Assembly: GCF_030705605.1 (NCBI RefSeq) | Contig: NZ_JAPCKK010000011.1 | Location: forward strand, 1 to 64,000 | Source: Paenibacillus zeirhizosphaerae | Lineage (GTDB): Bacteria; Bacillota; Bacilli; Paenibacillales; Paenibacillaceae | Length of the DNA: 64,000 bases | Reading direction: 5' to 3' | Part shown: piece after piece, positions 25,272 to 35,511 of the stretch | Layout: each line of letters begins with the position of its first letter | Numbering within the stretch: the first letter of the stretch is position 1 | Notes under the pieces: generated by a model | Seen by the model: the letters and a program-made list of their open reading frames with translations, nothing else | Databases searched by the model: none | What the model was told of the DNA's origin: nothing | Program-made: the position numbers and the translations under genes

Positions 25272-26162
25272 CTATACCCGTCCTACCTGGTTCACTGCCT
25301 TGTCCAGACTTGCATCATAGAATTGAATGACACGTTGATTGGATTCATAGGCGCGTTGCGCCGCCATCAGATCGACCATGGACTGGGTGGCGTCAACATT
25401 GGAGCCTTCCAGGTAGCCTTGCTTGATTTCCACAACGTCATCTTCCTGCAGCAATCTTGCAGTCGCACCGCTTTGCGTGTCCAGTCTGAAGCTGCCGTTA
25501 CCTTCACGAATTAACTGGTAAGGCTGATCGATAATGCTGATGCCGAGCGTGATTTCTGTCTGCTGATCTCCTTCACGAAACTGCCCTTGGATCTGCCCCC
25601 GTCCGTTTACTTTAAGATCTTTCACCGATCCGGTCAAGGTGATGGGATCCCCATTTTCATCCAATACCTCAGCTCCTGAGGATGTGCGAAGGGTTCCTAG
25701 CTCGTCCAGCCGGAAGTGCCCGTCTCGTGTATAACGTACATTGCCTTCCTCATCCCGCACCATGAAGAACGCCTCCGGTCTGTATGTGACTTGTCCGTTC
25801 TCATCCACATATTTCCCCGAGGAGTCAAAGTTCATTGGCTGTCCTGTTGCCGGGTCATTCACGATAATGTTGGACTCCACAGCAAAGTCAGTTGTTTCTC
25901 CGCTTGGCGTAACAAGTCCCCGAACGTATGGAGAGAGGCTCTCCTCTGCAAAAACGCCCATATTCAGACGTCCTACCGTGCGATTGGGGTTGTCTGAATA
26001 ACCACCTGTCATGGCAAGAAGCACTTCCGGGAACGCACGCTGCACGGCTGTCTCCTGCTTGTATCCCGGGGTGTTGATATTTGCAATATTTTGTGTAACC
26101 GTATCATGACGGCGCTGCTGGGTAATCAGGCCTGCGGCGGCGGTATAAAGTCCTCTCAGCAT
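25272..26162 (-). CDS. flhO: Flagellar hook-basal body (rod) protein FlhO
   Basis: Paralogue of the downstream flhP and probable rod protein. From ATG 26162 (296 residues) the protein begins MLRGLYTAAAGLITQQRR, the canonical N-terminus of FlgF/FlgG-type proteins, with IANINTPGYKQE following and SNVDATQSMVDLMAAQRAYESNQ at the C-terminus. The open frame extends to 26213, but that extra stretch runs into the hairpin after mbl and is unlike the family. The ribosome site (GGAG, 14 bases away) is weakly placed. A terminator-like hairpin sits between mbl and this gene. Confidence 0.92.
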   Translation of the reverse strand: MLRGLYTAAAGLITQQRRHDTVTQNIANINTPGYKQETAVQRAFPEVLLAMTGGYSDNPNRTVGRLNMGVFAEESLSPYVRGLVTPSGETTDFAVESNIIVNDPATGQPMNFDSSGKYVDENGQVTYRPEAFFMVRDEEGNVRYTRDGHFRLDELGTLRTSSGAEVLDENGDPITLTGSVKDLKVNGRGQIQGQFREGDQQTEITLGISIIDQPYQLIREGNGSFRLDTQSGATARLLQEDDVVEIKQGYLEGSNVDATQSMVDLMAAQRAYESNQRVIQFYDASLDKAVNQVGRV

Positions 26163-26198
26163 AACTGATTGTTCAGCTCCTCGCTGTTCATCTATTTC

Positions 26199-26221
26199 AA
26201 AAATGCAGCACACCGTGCTGC
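26199..26221 (-). terminator. Terminator-like hairpin between mbl and flhO
   Basis: Perfect 7-bp stem GCAGCAC / GTGCTGC with a 3-base loop (26205-26221) followed on the minus strand by ATTTTTG (T run 26199-26203). Only about 37 bases then remain before the flhO start, so flhO expression must come by read-through or from a promoter inside mbl. Confidence 0.7.
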
Positions 26222-26265
26222 ATCCTTTAATGCATTGAACATATCTACCACACTATATCGGCAGA

Positions 26266-27264
26266 TCAGAACCGTTTCTTAACCACCTGATCCAAATTAT
26301 TCAGCATAACTCCCGTTCCCTTAACCACGCAGTGCATAGGGTCTTCGGCCACCAGCACAGGCACGCGCAATTGCTGTGCGAGCAGCTCGTCCAATCCGCT
26401 GAGCAGCGCTCCGCCTCCGGTTAAAATAACGCCGCGATCGATGATATCCGCTGACAGCTCCGGCGGTGTCCGTTCAAGCACCGACTTTGCCGCGGCTACA
26501 ATGTTGGATACCGGGTCTTCCAGCGCCCCCTGCACTTCCCGGGCAGAAATGGAGATCGTCTTCGGCAGGCCTGATACCATATCCCGTCCGCGAATGTCCA
26601 TCTCAGCCTGACGTCCGTCAGGGTGTACGGTTCCAATCGCAATCTTGATATCCTCTGCAGTGCGTTCCCCGATCAAGAGCTTGTACTTCCCTTTAACAAA
26701 CTTCAAAATGGCCTCATCGAACTTGTCCCCCGCCATTTTAATGGATGAAGCCGTCACAATATCCCCCATCGACAGCACGGCAACATCCGTAGTTCCGCCT
26801 CCGATGTCTACAACCATGTTTCCGCTCGGTTCAAAAATATCCATACCCGCACCGATCGCAGCCGCTTTGGGCTCCTCCTCCAGGAATACCTCCCTGGCTC
26901 CGCTTCGTTCGGCCGCTTCGCGAATCGCTTTTTGCTCAACCGACGTAATGTTCGTCGGCGCACAAATCAATATCCGGGGACGGCTGTACCAGCTTTTGCC
27001 TCCAACCCGGCTGATAAAATATTTTAACATGGACTCCGTAATTTCAAAGTCGGCGATGACTCCGTCACGCAGCGGGCGGATTGCCGTAATGTTGCCAGGT
27101 GTCCGTCCGACCATGCGGCGTGCCTCTTCCCCGACAGCAAGGACTCTCTTCGTATCCCCTTCTATGGCCACGACAGAAGGTTCGTCTAATACGACCCCCC
27201 TCCCTTTTACGTGTATCAGCACGTTCGCCGTGCCTAGATCGATTCCGATATCCTTGCTAATCAT
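26266..27264 (-). CDS. mbl: MreB-like cell-shape actin homologue Mbl
   Basis: Cytoplasmic filament protein that directs lateral wall synthesis. The 332-residue protein has the actin/Hsp70 ATPase signatures: DIGIDLGTANVLI (about 5-17), VVDIGGGTTDVAVLS (about 155-169) and ILTGGGALLSGLDELL (about 284-299). The location between spoIIID and flhO matches mbl in Bacillus subtilis, rather than mreB, which sits with mreC-mreD. GGGGG lies about 10 bases before the ATG. Confidence 0.96.
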   Translation of the reverse strand: MISKDIGIDLGTANVLIHVKGRGVVLDEPSVVAIEGDTKRVLAVGEEARRMVGRTPGNITAIRPLRDGVIADFEITESMLKYFISRVGGKSWYSRPRILICAPTNITSVEQKAIREAAERSGAREVFLEEEPKAAAIGAGMDIFEPSGNMVVDIGGGTTDVAVLSMGDIVTASSIKMAGDKFDEAILKFVKGKYKLLIGERTAEDIKIAIGTVHPDGRQAEMDIRGRDMVSGLPKTISISAREVQGALEDPVSNIVAAAKSVLERTPPELSADIIDRGVILTGGGALLSGLDELLAQQLRVPVLVAEDPMHCVVKGTGVMLNNLDQVVKKRF

Positions 27265-27426
27265 ATAAAAGAGCCCCCAAAGTCATATTTTAAAAAGTGA
27301 CAAGAACCGGCAAATGCATGTGTGGATTGTAGTGTTTCGTGACACAGTTCGCTCTTGTACCATCTTTTAACATATCATACTTTAGGGGAAGGATTCAATG
27401 GATAAGTGCGTATAATCTACAAAAAT

Positions 27427-27714
27427 TCAGGACTTGCCGGAAACCAAAACATCCTGGGTGCTATCGCTTGTTTTTTTGTATTTAATCTTGGTTGCTTCCC
27501 CTCCCCGTAGATGGCGGATGGATTTATGGTATTCCAAAATATGCTTCACCTGATCCGCTAGGTCCGGATTGATTTCAGGCAGCCGTTCGGTCAAATCCTT
27601 ATGCACCGTGCTCTTGGATACACCAAATTCTTTGGCGATCGTACGGACCGTATGTCTGGTTTCCACGATGCAGCGACCGATTTTGATGGTCCGTTCCTTG
27701 ATGTAATCGTGCAC
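27427..27714 (-). CDS. spoIIID: Sporulation transcription factor SpoIIID
   Basis: Small DNA-binding regulator active in the mother cell, acting with sigma-E to modulate sigma-K and spore-coat genes. The 95-residue protein has a helix-turn-helix (TIAKEFGVSKSTVHKDLTER, about 25-44) and a basic C-terminal helix (HKSIRHLRGGEATKIKYKK), both needed for DNA contact in the family. The start codon is GTG at 27714 with GGGAGG upstream. A sigma-E type promoter is visible at 27748-27775. Confidence 0.97.
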   Translation of the reverse strand: MHDYIKERTIKIGRCIVETRHTVRTIAKEFGVSKSTVHKDLTERLPEINPDLADQVKHILEYHKSIRHLRGGEATKIKYKKTSDSTQDVLVSGKS

Positions 27715-27747
27715 GCTCCCGCCTCCCTACTGTGGATAGTTTGGTAC

Positions 27748-27775
27748 ATTATATGAGTGGCGGGCTTAGATATGC
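27748..27775 (-). promoter_or_regulatory. Sigma-E type promoter of spoIIID
   Basis: On the minus strand GCATATC (27769-27775), a 13-base spacer and CATATAAT (27748-27755) resemble the sigma-E consensus KMATATT ... CATACAMT (one mismatch in each box). This fits the known mother-cell control of spoIIID. Confidence 0.6.
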
Positions 27776-27854
27776 TCGCTTTGGCGGTATGACATGCTTC
27801 TAAAGCCCTAATTATTTCCTTTCAGGATGTGGACAAAGACGGAGAAAGACATAC

Positions 27855-27888
27855 AAAAAAGGCAGGGGGATGATTCCCTCTGCCCTTT
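27855..27888 (-). terminator. Terminator after spoIIQ
   Basis: AAGGCAGGGGGA pairs with TCCCTCTGCCCTT over a short loop; on the minus strand six T residues follow. It begins about a dozen bases past the spoIIQ stop codon. Confidence 0.85.
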
Positions 27889-27900
27889 GGATAAGCATGA

Positions 27901-28638
27901 TTATTTTTGTGGAAGCAAAGCTGTCGGATTTACCGGCTTGCCTTCCTGAATGACTTCGAAATGCAGATGGTTGTTCAGATCCTTCTCCATTTCGCTGCGG
28001 CCTGCCGTAGCAATAACCTGCTCCTGCTTCACATCATCGCCTTCTTTAACCTTTACTTGATCAAGGCTTTGATATACAGTTTTAAGGTTATTGTCATGTG
28101 TAATTTCAACGATGCTGCCCATCAGGGGATGCTGTTCAACACGTGTTACCTTGCCGCTCAGCGCAGCCGTTACATCAAATCCTGCTGCATCGGAACGAGC
28201 GAGGTCAATGCCTGTATTGGCGGTAAAGGTTTGATCATATTCCACCATGGCTGCCGCTTGCTCGTCTTCTGATGCAGTTTCATCAAAAAACGGCTTAACA
28301 ATGCTTACCTCATCAGCGTTCGCTACTGGCCAAACCATGTTTTCCGACTGGGCGACCACTTCTACACTATCCTGCTCCTGTCCGGTAGAACCCACAGCAC
28401 TCGTCACACTGCTTTGAGCCGTCTCTTGGGTGGCAGGATTCTGCTCCAGGGGGTTGGTGCTAGTATCCTGATAGACCCACACAAGAGTTAGTATGATGGC
28501 TGCTGCGGCAATGTAGGCTGCAGGATAGACCCACCTTTTGGACAACAGCGTTTTCCATGAAGACGGCCGCGAAGCTCTCTCTCCCATTACGTTTTTGGAA
28601 GATTCTTCATGATTTTGGTTTTTGTTTTGTTCATTCAT
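27901..28638 (-). CDS. spoIIQ: Forespore engulfment protein SpoIIQ
   Basis: Forespore membrane protein that pairs with SpoIIIAH across the septum to form the feeding-tube channel. The 245-residue protein has a polar cytoplasmic N-terminus, one helix (about 36-54, YPAAYIAAAAIILTLVWVY), a Ser/Gln/Thr-rich linker and a LytM/M23 domain (about 100-240). The domain keeps HLHFE near 223-227, but the first zinc-ligand motif reads NTGIDLA where active M23 enzymes have His at the Asn, so it is probably not a peptidase; Bacillus subtilis SpoIIQ is likewise degenerate. A sigma-F promoter lies at 28659-28687. Confidence 0.93.
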   Translation of the reverse strand: MNEQNKNQNHEESSKNVMGERASRPSSWKTLLSKRWVYPAAYIAAAAIILTLVWVYQDTSTNPLEQNPATQETAQSSVTSAVGSTGQEQDSVEVVAQSENMVWPVANADEVSIVKPFFDETASEDEQAAAMVEYDQTFTANTGIDLARSDAAGFDVTAALSGKVTRVEQHPLMGSIVEITHDNNLKTVYQSLDQVKVKEGDDVKQEQVIATAGRSEMEKDLNNHLHFEVIQEGKPVNPTALLPQK

Positions 28639-28658
28639 GGTTTCATCACCTCAGTAAC

Positions 28659-28687
28659 CAGTGTTACCGGGCGCTATTCTTTTATAC
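28659..28687 (-). promoter_or_regulatory. Sigma-F promoter of spoIIQ
   Basis: On the minus strand GTATA (28683-28687), a 14-base spacer and GGTAACACTG (28659-28668). The -10 box matches the sigma-F consensus GGNRANAHTR at all ten positions and the -35 matches GYATA. Confidence 0.8.
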
Positions 28688-28713
28688 TCGTATTCTCAGA
28701 AAATTTGAAAATT

Positions 28714-29937
28714 TTATATTTTATCCGGTGCTAGCAGTTTTGAAGCCTTCGAAAAAGAGATGCCTGTGTAATAGTGTTTGAGGATTTGGGTTGCAGTGTA
28801 CCCTTCCTTAGCCATCCCGTTTGCACCCCACTGGCTCATACCGACACCGTGACCATAACCGTAAGTTGTAATGACCATTCGATCCCCTTGGATCCTCCAA
28901 CTGAACTCGCTGGACCGGAGTCCGAGCCGCTGGCGCAATTCCGTTCCTTCAAACACGGCATCTCCAACTCGAATGCTCTTAATCCGATGGCCTTCGGTAG
29001 TAGAAAGGATTTTCATTTCCGGGAAAGCCCCCGTCCCTGAAGCAGCCTGTACAGCCTCTTGCTTCAGTCCGAGTTTGTCCAAAACCTCTGCGGTTTTCAT
29101 CGTTACACTTTCCTGGTAGCCGGGGGCGATCCGCTGATCCCACGGACTCGGGACGCTGCGCAGATAAGGGACGGATGCCATCCAGACGTCCTCGGAATTT
29201 TCCGTATACCCATTGCTTGTTGAGAAAAAAGAAGCAGTGATCGGCTTGCCTTTATACGTCATTATAGTATCTTCCGTTTCTTTGACAGCCTTCCGGATGG
29301 AAGACAGCTCTGCGGCCCGTTTGGAGTCTTTCTCCTGCTGCCGGATAGCCGACAGCGGCAGATAGACCTGATGCTCGACGGTGTCGTTGACATCGGCCCC
29401 AGCAGGGGCACCGCTTGTATCTTCAGCCAACAGCCGGCGGGCGATGAAGGTCCTGGCGGCGATCGCCTGCGCTTTTAAAGCCTCATGCTCAAATTCTGGC
29501 GGCATTTCGGCAGCGACTACGCCTGTAATATAGTCTTCAAGCGGAAGAGTCTCTGTAGTGCCTGTTGAACTTACAAAGACGCTGACCTTAATGACCTTGG
29601 GCTGAACAGCGCTTTTCTTCGGGCTGGGTGGTGCAGTGGACTGCGGCAATGCTGCTGTATCGGGCTGGACCTTCCCGGAAGGCACAGGCTGCGGGTGCTG
29701 CCCCCGAGGCCATACCAGGACGGCTGGCAGGAGAAGCGCCATCACGAGCAGTCCGGTTATTGCAGCGATCGGGCCCGGCGAAAGCCGCTTCCCCCACAAA
29801 CGGGAGTTCTTGGGACGGATGGGTCTAGTATCTTGCTGTTGTGCGGAGAGAGGCTCGTCGGGTTCGCCGTTGCGGCCTGCCGGTTCGTCCTCTGGCGGAA
29901 GAAGTGGAATGCGGATCCTGGCACGAGAATCTTTCAT
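28714..29937 (-). CDS. spoIID: Stage II sporulation protein D (lytic transglycosylase)
   Basis: Septal peptidoglycan hydrolase that drives engulfment together with SpoIIM and SpoIIP. From ATG 29937 (407 residues; GGAGG 11 bases upstream) there are a Pro/Glu-rich cytoplasmic segment, one helix (about 52-72, ITGLLVMALLLPAVLVW) and the SpoIID domain. The domain has the catalytic-glutamate region YITGVVAAEMPPEFEHEALKAQAI (about 137-160), the FSTSNGYTENSEDVW segment and YGYGHGVGMSQWGANGMA near the C-terminus. The frame continues to 30003, but that region has no ribosome site. Confidence 0.95.
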   Translation of the reverse strand: MKDSRARIRIPLLPPEDEPAGRNGEPDEPLSAQQQDTRPIRPKNSRLWGKRLSPGPIAAITGLLVMALLLPAVLVWPRGQHPQPVPSGKVQPDTAALPQSTAPPSPKKSAVQPKVIKVSVFVSSTGTTETLPLEDYITGVVAAEMPPEFEHEALKAQAIAARTFIARRLLAEDTSGAPAGADVNDTVEHQVYLPLSAIRQQEKDSKRAAELSSIRKAVKETEDTIMTYKGKPITASFFSTSNGYTENSEDVWMASVPYLRSVPSPWDQRIAPGYQESVTMKTAEVLDKLGLKQEAVQAASGTGAFPEMKILSTTEGHRIKSIRVGDAVFEGTELRQRLGLRSSEFSWRIQGDRMVITTYGYGHGVGMSQWGANGMAKEGYTATQILKHYYTGISFSKASKLLAPDKI

Positions 29938-30075
29938 TTTGGGAGTAACCTCCGTTCTATGAAGTGAGACCGGGGTGCTTGACCGGACCGGATAATCAAT
30001 CATATGAGATCTTCACGCTTGATAGAACCGGGTTTGAGAGAAAGCATGCAATCGCAGCCGCTTATTCTCACAGAC

Positions 30076-30127
30076 AAAAATAGAGCTGTCCTGCCTTGCG
30101 GGTTCAAGCCCGAAGGAGAACAGCTCT
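30076..30127 (-). terminator. Terminator after murA
   Basis: AGAGCTGT (30082-30089) pairs with ACAGCTCT (30120-30127), with an inner CGGG/CCCG stem. On the minus strand ATTTTTG follows. It separates murA from spoIID. Confidence 0.85.
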
Positions 30128-30154
30128 TATGTGTAGATCTCATAGAATAATCCG

Positions 30155-31504
30155 TTATGCCAGAGTCGGTTGTATTTTAAATGCGCCTTTCACTTCTTCC
30201 TTGACAGCTCTCTCGGCAGGAGCCGCTTCCGGCTTGCTCTCTTCTACCGAAACCCGGTAGATATCGGCACCAAGGGTAGTGAGCTTCTCGGCCAGGTGCA
30301 CATATCCGCGGTCTATATGATGCACACCGCTGACTTCCGTAGTGCCCTCAGCAACGAGACCCGTCAAAATCAGAGCAGCACCTGCCCGTAAATCCGTCGC
30401 GCACACTTTAGCACCTGTCAGATTGGCATTGCCAGTGACGATCGCTGAACGACCCTCCACCTTGATCTCCGCGTTCATCAGTTGGAATTCATCCACATGC
30501 ATGAAGCGGTTTTCGAACACGGTCTCGGTAATCACACTGGTTCCTTCCGCAACCAGTTGCAGCGCCATCATCTGAGACTGCATATCTGTCGGAAACCCGG
30601 GATAAGGTAAGGTTTTGACATCCACCGCTTTAAGCGGCTTGCTGGCAATGACACGAATACCGTTCTCGTCAGGCTGGACCGTAACACCCATTTCTTCCAT
30701 CTTCGCAATCACAGGTCCCAGATGGTCAGAAATAGCACCTTCTACATAGACGTCTCCGCCTGTGATAGCGGCAGCTACCATGTATGTGCCGGCCTCGATA
30801 CGATCAGGAATGACCGCATGCCGGACACCGTGCAGCTTCTCAACACCCTCGATACGGATCACGCCGGTACCTGCACCGCGCACCTTGGCCCCCATCCCGT
30901 TCAGGTAGTTGGCCAGGTCTACGATTTCAGGCTCTCTCGCCGCGTTATCAATAATGGTGATACCCTCGGCAAGCGAAGCCGCCATCATAATATTTTCGGT
31001 TGCGCCCACGCTCGCAACGTCCAAATAAATCTTGGCGCCGCGCAGACGTCCGTGGCTTCTAGCCTCCACATAGCCTTGACCCAGGCTGATTTCAGCCCCA
31101 AGCGCCTCGAAACCTTTCAGATGCTGATCGATCGGACGTGTCCCGATTGCACAGCCTCCCGGAAGGGAGATTCTTGTATATCCCATGCGTGCCAGCAATG
31201 GCCCCATGACCAGAAAAGAAGCGCGCATTTTCCGTACCCATTCGTACGGCGCTTCGCAAGATGTGATCGCCCGTGCGTCAACACGAATAACTTCGTCTCG
31301 ATATGTAACGCTTGCTCCCAGCGATTCCAATACTTTATTAATCGTCATAACATCGTCTAGAGGAGGAGCGTCTACAATGACGCTTTCTCCTTCTTCCCCT
31401 AAAAGAGAGGCAGCGATAATCGGAAGAACGGAGTTTTTGGCTCCGCTCACTTTAACGCTTCCGACCAGTCTATTGCCACCGCGGACGATAAATTTGCTCA
31501 TCAT
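30155..31504 (-). CDS. murA: UDP-N-acetylglucosamine 1-carboxyvinyltransferase
   Basis: First committed step of peptidoglycan synthesis: adds enolpyruvate from PEP to UDP-GlcNAc; it is the target of fosfomycin. The 449-residue protein has the substrate loop SGAKNSVLP (about 20-28), [16 protein letters not shown] (about 91-106), the catalytic loop [13 protein letters not shown] with Cys118 (the fosfomycin-sensitive form) and a Glu/Ala/Pro-rich tail of about 25 residues beyond the usual end. Two adjacent ATGs (31504, 31501) follow GGAGGG; either may be used. Confidence 0.97.
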   Translation of the reverse strand: MMSKFIVRGGNRLVGSVKVSGAKNSVLPIIAASLLGEEGESVIVDAPPLDDVMTINKVLESLGASVTYRDEVIRVDARAITSCEAPYEWVRKMRASFLVMGPLLARMGYTRISLPGGCAIGTRPIDQHLKGFEALGAEISLGQGYVEARSHGRLRGAKIYLDVASVGATENIMMAASLAEGITIIDNAAREPEIVDLANYLNGMGAKVRGAGTGVIRIEGVEKLHGVRHAVIPDRIEAGTYMVAAAITGGDVYVEGAISDHLGPVIAKMEEMGVTVQPDENGIRVIASKPLKAVDVKTLPYPGFPTDMQSQMMALQLVAEGTSVITETVFENRFMHVDEFQLMNAEIKVEGRSAIVTGNANLTGAKVCATDLRAGAALILTGLVAEGTTEVSGVHHIDRGYVHLAEKLTTLGADIYRVSVEESKPEAAPAERAVKEEVKGAFKIQPTLA

Positions 31505-31696
31505 GCTTCCCTCCGCGCGTCACTTCCCTTTTCCGGTGTGGAAAAAAAGAACGGTATCCGCTATTTTCGTGCCTCGTAACCCGGTAGCTTAAAGATCAGC
31601 CACATGGGAAACAAGTTTCATTTTTTTGTAAAGGTAGTGTAAAAAAAATGCTTAAAATTCGAAATAAACCACATGGTTGGTAACTCACTAAATTCC

Positions 31697-31726
31697 ATCA
31701 TATCATTGTTTAAGGCACGTATACAA
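31697..31726 (-). promoter_or_regulatory. Candidate promoter of murA
   Basis: On the minus strand TTGTAT (31721-31726), an 18-base spacer and TATGAT (31697-31702). It would give a leader of about 185 nt. The 378-base interval 31505-31882 has no gene that I can support; Bacillus subtilis has ywmB between ywzB and murAA, but nothing like it fits here. Confidence 0.5.
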
Positions 31727-31882
31727 GCATTTTTTCATTACTCATGTCTGCACACCCATGAACGGTGCCTGTCGTCCGTAAACTAAATCCATGTAAACAC
31801 ATTGTTAACCATTGATGTCGATACTATTCGACACTTCATGCTCCTGAGGCCTTACAGAGAGATATTACCTAACGTCTCAACT

Positions 31883-32140
31883 TCAGAACATATACCTCAG
31901 CATCTGGCTCCAGGAAATGTAATCCAGCAAAAAAACAGCCACAAACCGTCCAAGTACGACAGCCAAAAACAGATGCAGCAGCCTTCCTTGCGGTCCTTTG
32001 GGGTTTCTAATCCACAAGTCGAACTTAACGCTCTGCAGAGCCCACCACGCCAAGCCTATGCATACAAGGGATACCATCATGGATACCATGCCATTCATGC
32101 CTGTTGTTTGGCTAATCTGCCGTGTCAATTCATCTGTCAC
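31883..32140 (-). CDS. DUF1146 family membrane protein (YwzB-like)
   Basis: An 85-residue protein with two hydrophobic helices (about 19-38 and 57-73) joined by a polar loop. SLVCIGLAWWALQSVKFD and GRLLHLFLAVVLGRFVAVFLLDYI resemble the DUF1146/YwzB family, which lies between atpC and murA in Bacillales. Function unknown. The start is GTG 32140 with GGAGGTG 7-8 bases upstream. The 390 bases on its upstream side (32141-32533) hold only the ATP-synthase terminator and an AT-rich stretch. Confidence 0.85.
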   Translation of the reverse strand: MTDELTRQISQTTGMNGMVSMMVSLVCIGLAWWALQSVKFDLWIRNPKGPQGRLLHLFLAVVLGRFVAVFLLDYISWSQMLRYMF

Positions 32141-32460
32141 GATTTAACACCTCCGCAGCGTAGTCCTTTGACAGCCGCCAGACTATTTGTTTTCGTACAC
32201 AGCCTATTATGCATCATATGCGTCAGCGGCAAAAATGCAAACATCGAGAACCGGATTCTTTCACGCCTGCTTGCCAGCTTGGACTATTCTATAATACTTG
32301 CCATAGGCGCAACAATCCAGTCCCATTTACGTCATTTTCAATTGTTTTCGACATTTTTCAAAATTAGTTATCTTATTTTGCTTGAAATAGCGCATAAAAT
32401 TCACATAACTCCAACTTTTTCATACCATTTATATCCGTTTATATCCGTCCCACTCGACGC

Positions 32461-32496
32461 AAAAAAGCCCGAGCGGTTTAAGATCCCGGGCTTTTT
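32461..32496 (-). terminator. Terminator of the ATP synthase operon
   Basis: AAAAAGCCCG-type stem with its complement (32461-32496) around a GATC/TTAA-rich loop, running into six T residues on the minus strand, 40 bases past atpC. Confidence 0.9.
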
Positions 32497-32533
32497 GACC
32501 TATATTTAATACTTTTGTACTAAAAAACGAATT

Positions 32534-32932
32534 TTATTTCCCCGCCACATTCAAGCGGTTTATGGCTTTCTGCAGCGCCATTTCCGCTCTACGGTGGTCA
32601 AAGTCATCCTGCTTGCTTTGCAAACGGACTTCAGCCCGCTCCCGAGCCGCCTTGGCGCGTTCCACATCAATTTCAGTCGGCCGTTCCGCACTTTCAGCGA
32701 GGATGACAACTTTATCTTTACGGATCTCGACGAAGCCGCCGTTTACCGCAAGGATATCCGTCTTGCCGCCCCTTTTAATACTAAGCGGAGCAATTTGCAA
32801 AGGAGTGACCATCGGAATGTGCCCGGCCAAAATGCCGAGTTCCCCTTCCACGCCCCGAACGTTCAGACTCTCCACTTGCTCCGAGTAAACCTGGCGCTCA
32901 GGGGTCACGATTTCCAATAAAAAGGTGCTCAC
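32534..32932 (-). CDS. atpC: ATP synthase F1 subunit epsilon
   Basis: Rotor-stalk subunit that couples and restrains F1. N-terminal beta-sandwich (STFLLEIVTPERQVY ... GILAGHIPMVTPL) and a C-terminal helical hairpin ending QKAINRLNVAGK. GTG 32932 (132 residues) is the best start: GGAGGG ends 6 bases upstream, and the family typically begins at this point. The ATGs at 32938 and 32959 have no usable ribosome site. Confidence 0.96.
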   Translation of the reverse strand: MSTFLLEIVTPERQVYSEQVESLNVRGVEGELGILAGHIPMVTPLQIAPLSIKRGGKTDILAVNGGFVEIRKDKVVILAESAERPTEIDVERAKAARERAEVRLQSKQDDFDHRRAEMALQKAINRLNVAGK

Positions 32933-33000
32933 TTCCATCCCTCCTGACAGGCTGTCCATCGACAGCCTACTTCGTAAGGCTTACCTTCTGTTATACACGA

Positions 33001-34416
<1,416 letters not shown>

Positions 34417-34494
34417 CTACAAGCTTTGCACAGCAAATTCCGATACCTTGCTTATTGCTTTGCGAGCTAAGCTCTGATATTTATGAAACTCCGA

Positions 34495-35361
34495 TCACAC
34501 TTGTGCATTTGCTCCCGCTACAATCTCCGTGATTTCCTGGGTGATTGCCGCTTGGCGGGCGCGGTTATAAGTAAGCGTCAGCTCATTAATCATTTTCGAT
34601 GCGTTCTTGGTCGCCGAGCCCATCGCCGTCATCTTCGCGCCCAGCTCACTGGCTTTACCATCAAGCAAAGCTCCGTAAATAAGCGTCTCCGCATAACGGG
34701 GAAGCAGCACTTCGAGAACACCCTCGGCTGAAGGCTCATATTCGTAGCTGGCAGTCAGAGACGCTTCAGTGGCTGTCGGTGCGGCCATCGGCAGCAGACG
34801 ATCCACCGTAGGAATCTGGGTTAACGCATTCACGAACCGGTTGTAACATATATACAGCTCATCAAAATCGCTCTGCTCAAATCCCCGGACCGCATTGTAG
34901 GCGATGGATTTGATATCCGCAAATGCAGGTGAATCGGACAGGTCCGTTACTGTATCTGCCAGAGCATAACCGCGGCGTGTGAAGTAGTCGCGTCCCTTGC
35001 GCCCGATGACGAACAGTACAAACTCATCCTGTGAGCTGTGGCGTTCAGCCAGCGTTGCGGTGACAGCACGCAAAACGTTCGAGTTGTATCCGCCGGCTAA
35101 GCCACGATCTGAAGTGATGATCAGATAAGCTGTTTTCTTGACTGGGCGGGTTTCGAGCATAGGGTGCTTAATCCCTTTGGTTCCGGTGGCGATGCTGGCA
35201 ACCACTTCCTTAAGCTTCTCCGCATAAGGACGAGCGGCGTCAGCCTTCTCCTGCGCTTTTCTCAGCTTGGAGGCCGCCACCATTTCCATCGCCTTGGTGA
35301 TCTGCTTCGTGTTCTGCACACTTTTGATTTGGCGTTTAATCTCGCGCATGCCTTTTGCCAT
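34495..35361 (-). CDS. atpG: ATP synthase F1 subunit gamma
   Basis: Central rotor shaft. The 288-residue protein begins MAKGMREIKRQIKSVQNTKQITKAMEMVAASKLRKA, the conserved N-terminal coiled-coil helix, and ends with SKMINELTLTYNRARQAAITQEITEIVAGANA, the partner helix. The start has GAGGTGG upstream. It is separated from atpA by 177 bases that carry a duplicated palindrome and a further hairpin. Confidence 0.98.
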   Translation of the reverse strand: MAKGMREIKRQIKSVQNTKQITKAMEMVAASKLRKAQEKADAARPYAEKLKEVVASIATGTKGIKHPMLETRPVKKTAYLIITSDRGLAGGYNSNVLRAVTATLAERHSSQDEFVLFVIGRKGRDYFTRRGYALADTVTDLSDSPAFADIKSIAYNAVRGFEQSDFDELYICYNRFVNALTQIPTVDRLLPMAAPTATEASLTASYEYEPSAEGVLEVLLPRYAETLIYGALLDGKASELGAKMTAMGSATKNASKMINELTLTYNRARQAAITQEITEIVAGANAQV

Positions 35362-35377
35362 GATTTCACCACCTCAA

Positions 35378-35454
35378 ATCTTTGACGTAGTCAAAGATAT
35401 CTTCGTAAGCACTCGCTTAAAGCTTTGACGAAGTCAAAGCTATCTTCGTAAGCA
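35378..35454. repeat. Duplicated palindrome unit in the atpA-atpG spacer
   Basis: Two copies of a 34-base unit start 43 bases apart. Each is a 21-base palindrome (ATCTTTGAC-GTA-GTCAAAGAT at 35378-35398; AGCTTTGAC-GAA-GTCAAAGCT at 35421-35441) followed by the identical ATCTTCGTAAGCA. The arms differ only by compensated base changes, so pairing is preserved. No T-tract follows, so they are not terminators. Confidence 0.85.
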
Positions 35455-35478
35455 AAGCAACACAATATCCTATTTATG

Positions 35479-35511
35479 AGCCAAGTCCGGCAAAGGAGAG
35501 CGGACTTGGCT
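35479..35511 (-). other. Hairpin after atpA
   Basis: Perfect 11-bp stem AGCCAAGTCCG / CGGACTTGGCT with an 11-base loop, 28 bases past the atpA stop. It has no T-tract. It is probably an mRNA-stability or processing hairpin marking the 3' end of an atpA segment. Confidence 0.7.

Noticed and set aside
35378..35454. CRISPR-like array
   Set aside because: Only two units, each palindromic, with a 9-base gap and no cas genes.
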